In this document: one piece after another, positions 1 to 5,548 of the stretch
Numbering within the stretch: position 1 is the stretch's first letter
How the letters are laid out: each line of letters opens with the position of its first letter
Source: Lachnoclostridium sp. UBA7482
Lineage (GTDB): Bacteria; Bacillota; Clostridia; Lachnospirales; Lachnospiraceae
Reading direction: 5' to 3'
Assembly: GCA_002479645.1 (NCBI GenBank)
Contig: DLOO01000014.1
Location: forward strand, 14,099 to 24,614
DNA: 10,516 bases
The notes under the pieces: generated by a model
What the model was told of the DNA's origin: nothing
Seen by the model: the letters and a program-made list of their open reading frames with translations, nothing else
Databases searched by the model: none
Translations under genes and position numbers: made by a program

Positions 1-957
1 TATGTCGGCGCGGCGGTTGTGACCGGAGCCGGATTGTATGGCGGTTCCCTGGCGGCATTTCGTTCGTTCTTTTTGAGAAATACGCCCGAGGTGCAGAAGA
101 AGGCGAATGAAGAATATTATGAATACCTGAATAGGGGCGAGATGGCAGAGCGTTATCCGACCTTTAAGGAAGGAATTAACTGGCTTCGTACGACTGTGCA
201 TGAAGACTGGTATATGACCAGCTTTGACGGACTTCGCCTGCATGCCCGTTTTTATGAAAATCCTGCCGGAGACGACCGTGCGGTACTTTTAAGCCACGGC
301 TATCACAGCAGCGCGGAGCATGACTTTGGTGTGATTGCACAGTTTTATTATGAGCAGGGATTTCACCTTCTGGTTATTGACCAACGCGCACATGAGGGCA
401 GTGAAGGACAGTATATCTGCTTCGGAGTAAAGGAACGTTACGATGTGGTTGCCTGGTGCAAATGGCTTGTGCTGCATCGCTCTCCGGATGTGAAGATTTA
501 CCTTCACGGCGTTTCGATGGGCTGTGCGACAGTGGTACTTGCGGCGGCGCTTCCGGATATGCCGGAGAACCTTGTGGGCGTAGTAGCTGACTGTGGATTT
601 ACCAATGCGTACGACCAGTTTGCGTATATTGCCAAGCGTGAGTTTTCCCTGCCTGCATTTCCGTTTCTCAATATTATCGACGCCATTTGCAAGCGTCGTG
701 CGGGCTTTTCCTTTCGGAAGGTTTCCACGGTTACCGAGATGAGCAATATTAAGGTACCGATGCTCTTTGTTCACGGGGAAAAGGATAATTTTGTTCCTGT
801 GGAGCATACGCACAGAAATTATGCTGCCTGCACCACGAAAAAGGATTTGCTGCTTGTTCCTGATACCGGTCATGCCCTTTGCTTTTTGATGGCGCCGGAT
901 GAGTACAGGGAGAAACTGCTGAAGTTTTTTGAAGTGTGCAAAAAACAGAAGATATAG
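1..957 (+). CDS. Membrane-anchored alpha/beta hydrolase (serine hydrolase), 5'-truncated by window edge
   Basis: The reading frame is open from base 1, so the true start lies upstream. The first visible residues (about 1-20) are small and hydrophobic, like the end of an N-terminal membrane anchor or signal segment. An alpha/beta hydrolase fold follows. It shows an SHGYH oxyanion-hole segment near base 292, a nucleophile elbow G-V-S-M-G with the serine at 514-516, a probable acid Asp in the HGEKDNFVP motif (784-786), and the catalytic His in DTGHAL (871-873). This order and the N-terminal anchor resemble YqkD-like uncharacterised Bacillota hydrolases; the substrate is unknown, with an ester or lipid plausible by family. 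The gene ends 136 bases before the permease gene, which has its own promoter, so the two are probably separate units. The fold and triad are clear; the function is not. Confidence 0.85.
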   Translation, partial: YVGAAVVTGAGLYGGSLAAFRSFFLRNTPEVQKKANEEYYEYLNRGEMAERYPTFKEGINWLRTTVHEDWYMTSFDGLRLHARFYENPAGDDRAVLLSHGYHSSAEHDFGVIAQFYYEQGFHLLVIDQRAHEGSEGQYICFGVKERYDVVAWCKWLVLHRSPDVKIYLHGVSMGCATVVLAAALPDMPENLVGVVADCGFTNAYDQFAYIAKREFSLPAFPFLNIIDAICKRRAGFSFRKVSTVTEMSNIKVPMLFVHGEKDNFVPVEHTHRNYAACTTKKDLLLVPDTGHALCFLMAPDEYREKLLKFFEVCKKQKI

Positions 958-989
958 GGAAAATAGTGCAGAAAATCGCATATTTTGTA

Positions 990-1018
990 TTTACACGTTA
1001 CATGGATTATGCTAGTAT
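990..1018 (+). promoter_or_regulatory. Sigma-A type promoter of the uracil permease gene
   Basis: A -35 box TTTACA (990-995) and a -10 box TAGTAT (1013-1018) are separated by 17 bases, with a TG dinucleotide at 1010-1011 giving an extended -10 element. The predicted leader is about 70 bases, running to the permease start. The call rests on sequence match alone. Confidence 0.55.
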
Positions 1019-1024
1019 TGTTTT

Positions 1025-1052
1025 CAGAGGGTCGTCCGGCAGAGGGTACGAC
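1025..1052 (+). repeat. Direct repeat and weak hairpin in the permease leader
   Basis: The octamer CAGAGGGT occurs twice, at 1025-1032 and 1040-1047, in the untranslated leader. GTCGT (1031-1035) can pair with ACGAC (1048-1052). This may be a regulatory site for pyrimidine or purine control, but I cannot match it confidently to a PyrR-binding loop or a known riboswitch. Confidence 0.3.
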
Positions 1053-1093
1053 ATTCTCACAATAACAATGAAATATTTACGGAGGATGGATGT

Positions 1094-2476
1094 ATGAAAC
1101 TTATTTATCAAGTGGAAGATAAGCCGAAGTTTGGACAGATGGTTGTCTTTGCAATTCAGCAGCTGCTGGCAATTATGACCGCGACTCTGGCTGTACCGAT
1201 GATTGTCGGCAACGGTATGGATACCGCAGCCGCACTGTTTGGTGCAGGTATCGGTACTTTGGTTTATATTTTCTTTACGCAGAAGAGAAGTCCGGTATTC
1301 CTTGGATCTTCCTTTGCATTTATCGGCTCTATGGGAGCGGCGTTTGCAGGTGCGGCATCTGCGGCACTCGGTTATCTCGGCATCACAATCGGTGCGATTA
1401 TGGCAGGCCTTGTGTACGTTGTTATTTCCATGATTGTAAAGGCTGTCGGCGTTGAATGGATCAACAAGCTGATGCCTCCCGTTGTTGTAGGTCCTACCGT
1501 TGCGATTATCGGTCTTTCCCTGGCCGGCAATGCCGTCGGTGATTTAACGAACAGAGGTGTTCAGGGTAACAAGTATCAGGTTGCTACCGCTTTGGTTTGT
1601 GTTTTCTGCGGTTTGGTTGCTTTGACTGTTACCATGCTTTGCTCCACGTTCGGCAAAAAGACCGTACGTCTGATTCCGTTTATTATCGGTATTATGGCAG
1701 GTTATTTTACCAGTGTTGTGATTACTCTGATTGGTGCTGCTGCCGACATTGATTCCATTCAGATTACCAGTTTTGATTCCTTCAAGGCCTTGGTTGAGGG
1801 CGGAGTTTCCCTGAAAACATTCTTCCGCGTTCCGGATTTCACTTTCCTGAAGGCTGCTAAGGGCTTTGGGGATTTGGATGCTGCTTACATCGGAACGGTT
1901 GCGGTTGCTTTCGTTCCGGTAGCGTTCGTCGTATTTGCAGAGCATTTGGCTGACCATAAGAATATTTCATCTATTATTGAGAGAGATCTTTTGGAAGCCC
2001 CGGGGCTTCACCGTACCCTTCTCGGCGACGGTGTTGGTTCTATGGCGGGCGCATTTTTCGGCGGCTGCCCGAACACTACATACGGTGAGTCCATCGGTTG
2101 TGTTGCGATTACCAGAAATGCTTCTGTTGCAACCATTATGACGACCGCCGTCGGCGCTATCATCATTTCCTTCTTTTCTCCGTTTATTGCTTTGGTAAAT
2201 TCCATCCCCGCATGTGTTATGGGGGGCGTATGTATGGCACTGTACGGATTCATCGCTGTATCCGGTTTGAAGATGATTCAGGATATTGACCTGAATAAGA
2301 ACAAGAACCTGTTCGTTGTATCCGTTATTCTTGTTGCCGGTCTCGGTGGTATGTCCATGACTTTCGGCAAGATTACACTTACCAACATTGCTGTTGCTTT
2401 GATTCTCGGTATTCTTACCAACCTTCTTCTGAAAAATGCAGACGAAGAGGATGAGGGGCAGCAGATTAGCAAATAG
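1094..2476 (+). CDS. uraA: Uracil/xanthine permease, NCS2 (UraA-like) nucleobase:cation symporter
   Basis: This 460-residue integral membrane protein is the usual length for the NCS2 family and is predicted to have about 14 membrane segments, including half-helices. It would import a nucleobase, most likely uracil, with protons for pyrimidine salvage. Visible family landmarks are the QQLLAIMTATLAVPMIVG opening, SPVFLGSSFAFI near residue 70, the substrate-site segment FAEHLADH with its conserved Glu and His, and GGCPNTTYGESIG with the second binding Glu, followed by AITRNAS. The start is the ATG 8 bases after GGAGG (1081-1085). It has its own promoter upstream and a hairpin terminator downstream, so it is monocistronic. 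Uracil is favoured over xanthine by the overall resemblance to UraA, but the family is hard to split by eye. Confidence 0.88.
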   Translation: MKLIYQVEDKPKFGQMVVFAIQQLLAIMTATLAVPMIVGNGMDTAAALFGAGIGTLVYIFFTQKRSPVFLGSSFAFIGSMGAAFAGAASAALGYLGITIGAIMAGLVYVVISMIVKAVGVEWINKLMPPVVVGPTVAIIGLSLAGNAVGDLTNRGVQGNKYQVATALVCVFCGLVALTVTMLCSTFGKKTVRLIPFIIGIMAGYFTSVVITLIGAAADIDSIQITSFDSFKALVEGGVSLKTFFRVPDFTFLKAAKGFGDLDAAYIGTVAVAFVPVAFVVFAEHLADHKNISSIIERDLLEAPGLHRTLLGDGVGSMAGAFFGGCPNTTYGESIGCVAITRNASVATIMTTAVGAIIISFFSPFIALVNSIPACVMGGVCMALYGFIAVSGLKMIQDIDLNKNKNLFVVSVILVAGLGGMSMTFGKITLTNIAVALILGILTNLLLKNADEEDEGQQISK

Positions 2477-2499
2477 CTTATTCTTTTGAACATAATGTG

Positions 2500-2562
2500 A
2501 AAAGGTCGGTTCCCTGCCGAGTCCTGTGAAAACAGAGGACATGGCAGCGAACCGACCTTTTT
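2500..2562. terminator. Long bidirectional hairpin terminator between uraA and the cotJC remnant
   Basis: Arms AAAAGGTCGGTTC (2500-2512) and its exact complement (2549-2561) form a 13-bp stem. Inside it CTGCC/GGCAG and GTCCT/AGGAC add further pairing. The A-run on one side and T-run on the other let it end transcripts from both directions, which fits the convergent layout of the permease and the cotJC fragment. Confidence 0.85.
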
Positions 2563-2583
2563 GCTTTCTCGGCAGGAAACCGG

Positions 2584-2815
2584 CTACTTGCCGCAGATAC
2601 CCCGGTCGAATTCCGGATTGAGAATGTAGTAATTCTTGTCGTCAAGGCGTTCCTTTACGATTTCCAGAGCTTCGCCAAATCGCTGGTAGTGAACGATTTC
2701 ACGCTCGCGGAGGAATTTAATCGGTTCTTCGATGTCTGCATGGTTGCGGACGATGCGAAGGATATTGTCGTAAGTAGTGCGTGCCTTTTGCTCTGCTGCA
2801 ATTTTGTAAGTGCAA
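2584..2815 (-). pseudogene. cotJC: 3' fragment of a cotJC-like spore coat / manganese-catalase family gene, cut by the element
   Basis: Reading leftward, the fragment encodes about 75 residues ending at TAG (2584-2586). They begin around IAAEQKARTTYDNI, run through IKFLREREIVHYQRFGEA, and finish in NPEFDRGICGK. The R-E-R-E-x-V-H-x-Q-R-F motif is the last metal-binding helix of CotJC and other ferritin-like manganese catalases. A complete CotJC is roughly 190-200 residues, so only the C-terminal third is here. Rightward of about 2815 the same frame stays open to 2862 but no longer resembles CotJC. The break falls right beside a serine recombinase gene, which is best explained by site-specific integration into cotJC. 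The 5' part is not in the window. A shorter paralogue or a non-spore Mn catalase is an alternative. The right boundary is approximate. Confidence 0.75.
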
Positions 2816-2862
2816 CAATCAGAGCAACGCCGTAGCCGAAAGAATTTTCGACGGTATGATTA
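2795..2862. other. Probable element/chromosome junction (attL or attR)
   Basis: CotJC similarity ends within about 2795-2825, and the stop codon of the recombinase is at 2860-2862. Large serine integrases commonly sit beside their attachment site, so the crossover probably lies in this interval. The core cannot be defined without the other end of the element or an uninterrupted relative. Confidence 0.5.
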
Positions 2863-4413
2863 AAAATTCCAGTGAATTTCAATGGGAACATCCCTCGTTC
2901 CCGGGATTCGCTTGCCCACCACAATGTGGTCGATAAGGATTTCAACGATTTCACGGCTCAGGTGTTCAAGATGGGTGTATCTCTTAATCAGTTCACGGCG
3001 GTTGCCGCCGACTTCCATCTTTACCTCGATTTCTTCCATCTGTTTCTTTCCGTCGGCAATCAGACGCTCCAGGCGGTCGCGGTCAGTGATAAAATCCTTT
3101 GACATTTCGGTATAGTCAGAGACGTTAATCAGTCCCTTGACCTTATCCATATACAGCTCCCGAATTCCTTTGGAAAGCTCGGCAACGCGCTTTTCATAAG
3201 TTGCTATGTTGGCAAGAATACCATCCTTCTGCGCTTTCAGATTGCCGCAGAACTCAATATTTCTCTCCAATTCGTCCTTGTCGAGGTATTTCGATGACAA
3301 TCGGTTTAGTTCGTTAAGCACAAGCTGCTCCAGTTTGTCAATCGAGATAAAGGAGCCGATGCAGGCATCCTTTGCCACATGGCGGTTGGAGCATTGCAAA
3401 TAATGCCTGCCACGATTTTTGGAGGAGCGCATCACATATCCGCAGCCCATGCAACGGGCTTTCCTTGCAAACAGACCGATGGTGCCCACGTCAAAGGGCT
3501 TCGCCCTTTCCTGTACCATCTTTTGCACCCTGTCCCACAGCGCGCGGTCAATGATGGGGGCGTGTGTTCCCTCCACAACATACCATTCGCTTTTCGGGCG
3601 TGGTTTGTTCTGCTTGGTTTTGTAGGAGATACTGCCGTACTTGCCCTGCACCATATTGCCGATGTAGAGCTCGTTTGTCAGCATATCGGAAATGGCAAAG
3701 TATTTCCAAAGTGTGCTGTTCTTGGCGGCAGGCTGCCTGTAGCGCAGACCGTGCAGGCGTTTGTATTCGGTTGGATTGGGGATACCCCTGTCATTGAGCA
3801 AACGGGCGATTGCGGTTTTTCCGTAGCCCTGTGAGAATCGTGTAAAGACCTCCCGTACAACGGCGGCGGCTTCTTCGTCGATAATCAGATGTCCCTTTTG
3901 GTCGGGATCTTTTTTGTAGCCATAGAGGGCAAATGCGCCGATGTGAAATCCGTTTTGCCGTCGGCTGGTGAGAACGCTGCGGATGTTATCGGACATATCC
4001 TCCAAATACCATTCATTCACAAGCCCGTTGATCTGACGGGATTTTTTATTTCCCTTGTTGGCGGTGTCCGCATTATCAACGATGCTGATAAAGCGGATTC
4101 CCCATATGGGGAACAGACCGTGAATATACTTTTCCACCAGCTCCAGCTCGCGGGTAAAACGGGATTGGGTCTTGCAGAGGACAATATCGAATTTGTGCGC
4201 TTCCGCGTCTTTCAGCAGGCGGTTGAACTCCGGTCGGCGTCTGTTGGCGCCGGTATAGTCGTCATCGCTGTATATGTTATACAGCTCCCAACCCTGTTCC
4301 ATGGCGTACCCGACCAACATCGCCTTCTGATTTTGAATGCTGCCTGAATCATCGGTTTCAAATTGCTTGTTCCGGTCTTCTTCGGATAAGCGGCAATAAA
4401 TAGCTACCTTCAT
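2860..4413 (-). CDS. Large serine recombinase (site-specific integrase/excisionase of the element)
   Basis: This 517-residue protein cuts and rejoins DNA through a covalent phosphoserine link to integrate or excise a mobile element. The resolvase catalytic domain covers residues 1-150 and starts MKVAIYCRLSEEDR with the nucleophile Ser10; the arginines after SRFTRELELVE and the helix ending in RQNGFHIG follow. A recombinase DNA-binding domain covers about 165-285, then a zinc ribbon near 310-360 (C-x2-C in ARCMGCGY and Cys in LQCSNRH), then a coiled coil from roughly 370 to 460, as in phiC31-type integrases. I chose the ATG at 4413 because MKVAIYCR matches the family start; an in-frame ATG at 4494 would add 27 residues unlike any recombinase. 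A GGGGA ribosome site lies 9 bases upstream. The gene points toward the cotJC fragment, about 45 bases away. Confidence 0.93.
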   Translation of the reverse strand: MKVAIYCRLSEEDRNKQFETDDSGSIQNQKAMLVGYAMEQGWELYNIYSDDDYTGANRRRPEFNRLLKDAEAHKFDIVLCKTQSRFTRELELVEKYIHGLFPIWGIRFISIVDNADTANKGNKKSRQINGLVNEWYLEDMSDNIRSVLTSRRQNGFHIGAFALYGYKKDPDQKGHLIIDEEAAAVVREVFTRFSQGYGKTAIARLLNDRGIPNPTEYKRLHGLRYRQPAAKNSTLWKYFAISDMLTNELYIGNMVQGKYGSISYKTKQNKPRPKSEWYVVEGTHAPIIDRALWDRVQKMVQERAKPFDVGTIGLFARKARCMGCGYVMRSSKNRGRHYLQCSNRHVAKDACIGSFISIDKLEQLVLNELNRLSSKYLDKDELERNIEFCGNLKAQKDGILANIATYEKRVAELSKGIRELYMDKVKGLINVSDYTEMSKDFITDRDRLERLIADGKKQMEEIEVKMEVGGNRRELIKRYTHLEHLSREIVEILIDHIVVGKRIPGTRDVPIEIHWNF

Positions 4414-4455
4414 ATTTCCATGTCCCCAGAGACAGAACAAGCTGTTTTTGTATGC

Positions 4456-4464
4456 ATTGTACCA
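4456..4464 (-). promoter_or_regulatory. Possible extended -10 promoter of the recombinase gene
   Basis: On the minus strand TGG precedes TACAAT (4461 down to 4456), an extended -10 element about 45 bases before the chosen start. No good -35 box is visible. The element lies at the edge of an imperfect palindrome (ACCAT at 4461-4465 and ATGGT at 4483-4487), which could be an operator. Weak support. Confidence 0.35.
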
Positions 4465-4640
4465 TATGAATACGCTATAATCATGGTTTTTCACAGAAGT
4501 TTACGCTTTTGCTTTTCTCTAAAGTATTGATAAGCTCAATCCACTTTTTTGTGAATTCGCTTTTTGAAGTCGTGTTTTCGCCGCTCTTGAAAACACTCCT
4601 GCAAACGGTCGCAGATGCTTCGTTTCCTTGCATAATCTAT

Positions 4641-4720
4641 CCCTTTTCAGTTACTACTACACTATATGAACAGCGGCAAGTCCGCTATTCCGGGAGTGCG
4701 TAGCCGTAAGATGAAAAGGG
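4641..4720. repeat. 80-base extended imperfect palindrome (stem-loop), possible structured RNA
   Basis: Outer arms CCCTTTTCA (4641-4649) and TGAAAAGGG (4712-4720) pair perfectly. Moving inward, TTAC (4651-4654) pairs with GTAA (4706-4709), CTAC (4657-4660) with GTAG (4700-4703), ACT (4661-4663) with AGT (4695-4697), and AGCGG (4672-4676) with CCGCT (4682-4686) around a 5-base loop. Such nested pairing over 80 bases is unlikely in drifted sequence, but no RNA family is recognised. Confidence 0.5.
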
Positions 4721-4827
4721 GGATTTGATTTGAAAAGTAAAAACATTCGCCGGGGTACTTCCCGTTTTTCCCTGTATTCTTTCACAATCCTCACTGCAAT
4801 CCCGGCTGCTACTTCAAATCAATCCCC
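4719..4827. repeat. Inverted repeat of 15-16 bases bounding a 109-base segment
   Basis: GGGGATTTGATTTGAA (4719-4734) is the reverse complement of TTCAAATCAATCCCC (4813-4827) apart from one extra T. Its left arm shares the G-run used by the neighbouring stem-loop, so the two folds would compete. It could be a small terminal-inverted-repeat element or part of a switching RNA. Confidence 0.45.
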
Positions 4828-4991
4828 GAATAATAGACGAATTGCAATGCCCTAAATATGAAATATAACTTTTTTCAGGGCATTTCGGGCACTTGGTAGC
4901 ACTTTCGTCTGGAAATCACTCACTCTTTGAGCCTCTTGTCTCCACTGTTTTCATGTACTCCGAAAATGACTGTGGGATGGAATGTAGTCGT

Positions 4992-5032
4992 AAAAAGACT
5001 CCCCGAACAAGCCGCTGTTCGAGGAGATTTTT
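4992..5032. terminator. Bidirectional Rho-independent terminator
   Basis: CTCCCCGAAC (4999-5008) pairs with GTTCGAGGAG (5017-5026) with a single mismatch around an 8-base loop. Read on the minus strand the mismatch becomes a G-U pair. An A5 run (4992-4996) and a T5 run (5028-5032) flank it, giving a U-tract in both directions. It insulates the recombinase side from the methyltransferase unit. Confidence 0.65.
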
Positions 5033-5233
5033 CTATCTGTATGGTAACTCTGAAACGGAAAAATGTCAAGGCGTTTTCCACCGTCAGAATTTGAGCCGCA
5101 GTAGACAAAGAATAAAAACCTGCCGCATGATAAACTCACCGTATTTTTTATTGCAAAAAAGTGGTATTTTCACTGGACTTGTTTGGTAGCTAGTGGTAAT
5201 GTGTGTGATTGCAGGAGAGGAGTTGAAAGTCGT

Positions 5234-5263
5234 AGATAATAGCAGATTATAGCTGATAACAGC
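5234..5263 (+). repeat. Three tandem 10-bp direct repeats upstream of the HTH-methyltransferase promoter (putative operator)
   Basis: AGATAATAGC (5234-5243), AGATTATAGC (5244-5253) and TGATAACAGC (5254-5263) abut without gaps, giving the consensus WGATWAYAGC. The 10-bp period equals about one helical turn, so a bound protein would sit on one face of the DNA. They end 20 bases before the -35 box. The neighbouring HTH protein is the natural candidate binder, but this is inferred from position only. Confidence 0.55.
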
Positions 5264-5283
5264 AAAAAATGATCCTGCGCCGA

Positions 5284-5312
5284 TTGACATTCGACATAAA
5301 TTGCGGTATAAT
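5284..5312 (+). promoter_or_regulatory. Consensus sigma-A promoter of the HTH-methyltransferase operon
   Basis: TTGACA (5284-5289) and TATAAT (5307-5312) match the consensus at all 12 positions with the ideal 17-base spacer. The expected start of transcription, near 5319, leaves only about 14 bases before the ATG at 5333. So strong a promoter in front of a methyltransferase suggests that it is normally held back by a repressor. Confidence 0.85.
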
Positions 5313-5332
5313 AAAATTTCGTGGGGGATGTG

Positions 5333-5548
5333 ATGAATAAGGCAGAAAAATGGGTATCCATGCCGGAAATATGCGATCATCTTGGATTTGGAAAAGATAC
5401 CGTAAAAAAGTCAATTAAAGAGCAAGGACGTCCCGCTTATAAACCGGATAATAAAATATGGAAATTTAAAATAAGCACAGTTGACAAATGGGTGAAAACT
5501 AAACGAATTGGCGTAGGCAAAGCGACAGGAGATGATAAAGATGTATAA
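5333..5548 (+). CDS. Small helix-turn-helix DNA-binding protein (excisionase/MerR-like), probable operon regulator
   Basis: This 71-residue protein is essentially one winged helix-turn-helix domain. The stretch EKWVSMPEICDHLGFG is followed by KDTVKKSIKEQGRPAYKPDN and ends in WKFKISTVDKWVKTK, the layout of HTH_17/excisionase-type domains. The ATG at 5333 is preceded by GGGGG (5323-5327); GTG codons at 5321 and 5330 are possible but worse spaced. Its last 8 bases overlap the start of the methyltransferase gene, so the two are translationally linked. By position it may act like the controller protein of restriction-modification systems, binding the tandem repeats upstream. It could instead be the directionality factor (Xis) of the element, but that is less likely given the overlap with the methyltransferase gene. 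Confidence 0.75.
   Translation: MNKAEKWVSMPEICDHLGFGKDTVKKSIKEQGRPAYKPDNKIWKFKISTVDKWVKTKRIGVGKATGDDKDV

Larger units (their letters stand above)
4414..5283. other. Non-coding stretch of about 870 bases, rich in inverted repeats
   Basis: No open frame here has both a credible ribosome site and recognisable protein sequence; the longest is 98 codons with unremarkable composition. What can be seen, from left to right, is the recombinase promoter region, an 80-base extended stem-loop (4641-4720), a second inverted repeat (4719-4827), a 7-bp inverted repeat (4847-4853 with 4877-4883), a bidirectional terminator (4992-5032), and tandem 10-bp repeats (5234-5263) before the next promoter. It may be the decayed remains of lost element genes or hold an unrecognised RNA. 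Confidence 0.6.

Noticed and set aside
289..981. 230-codon minus-strand frame opposite the hydrolase
   Set aside because: The plus-strand frame carries the full catalytic triad and runs into the window edge; the antisense frame is basic, low-complexity and has no motif.
1031..1052. PyrR-binding loop or purine/xanthine riboswitch before the permease
   Set aside because: Only a 5-bp stem with a 12-base loop is visible, and the conserved nucleotides of those elements are not present.
2655..2954. Minus-strand 99-codon frame overlapping the recombinase end and cotJC fragment
   Set aside because: The recombinase and CotJC remnant are both in another frame with clear family motifs; this frame shows none.
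5041..5069. Minus-strand promoter-like pair TTGACA (5069-5064) and TACCAT (5046-5041) with 17-base spacing
   Set aside because: Transcripts would start within a few bases of the terminator at 4992-5032 and no gene lies in their path; probably chance, though a tiny RNA cannot be excluded.
4893..5189. 98-codon plus-strand frame in the gene-free region
   Set aside because: No ribosome site, no recognisable domain, and it reads through the hairpin terminator at 4992-5032.
5234..5263. CRISPR-like array
   Set aside because: The 10-bp units are directly abutting with no spacers, and no cas genes are present; an operator is more plausible.
5333..5548. HTH protein as the element's excisionase (Xis)
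   Set aside because: The domain type fits, but the gene overlaps and shares a promoter with the methyltransferase gene and is nearly 1 kb from the divergent recombinase; a regulator of the module is more likely.
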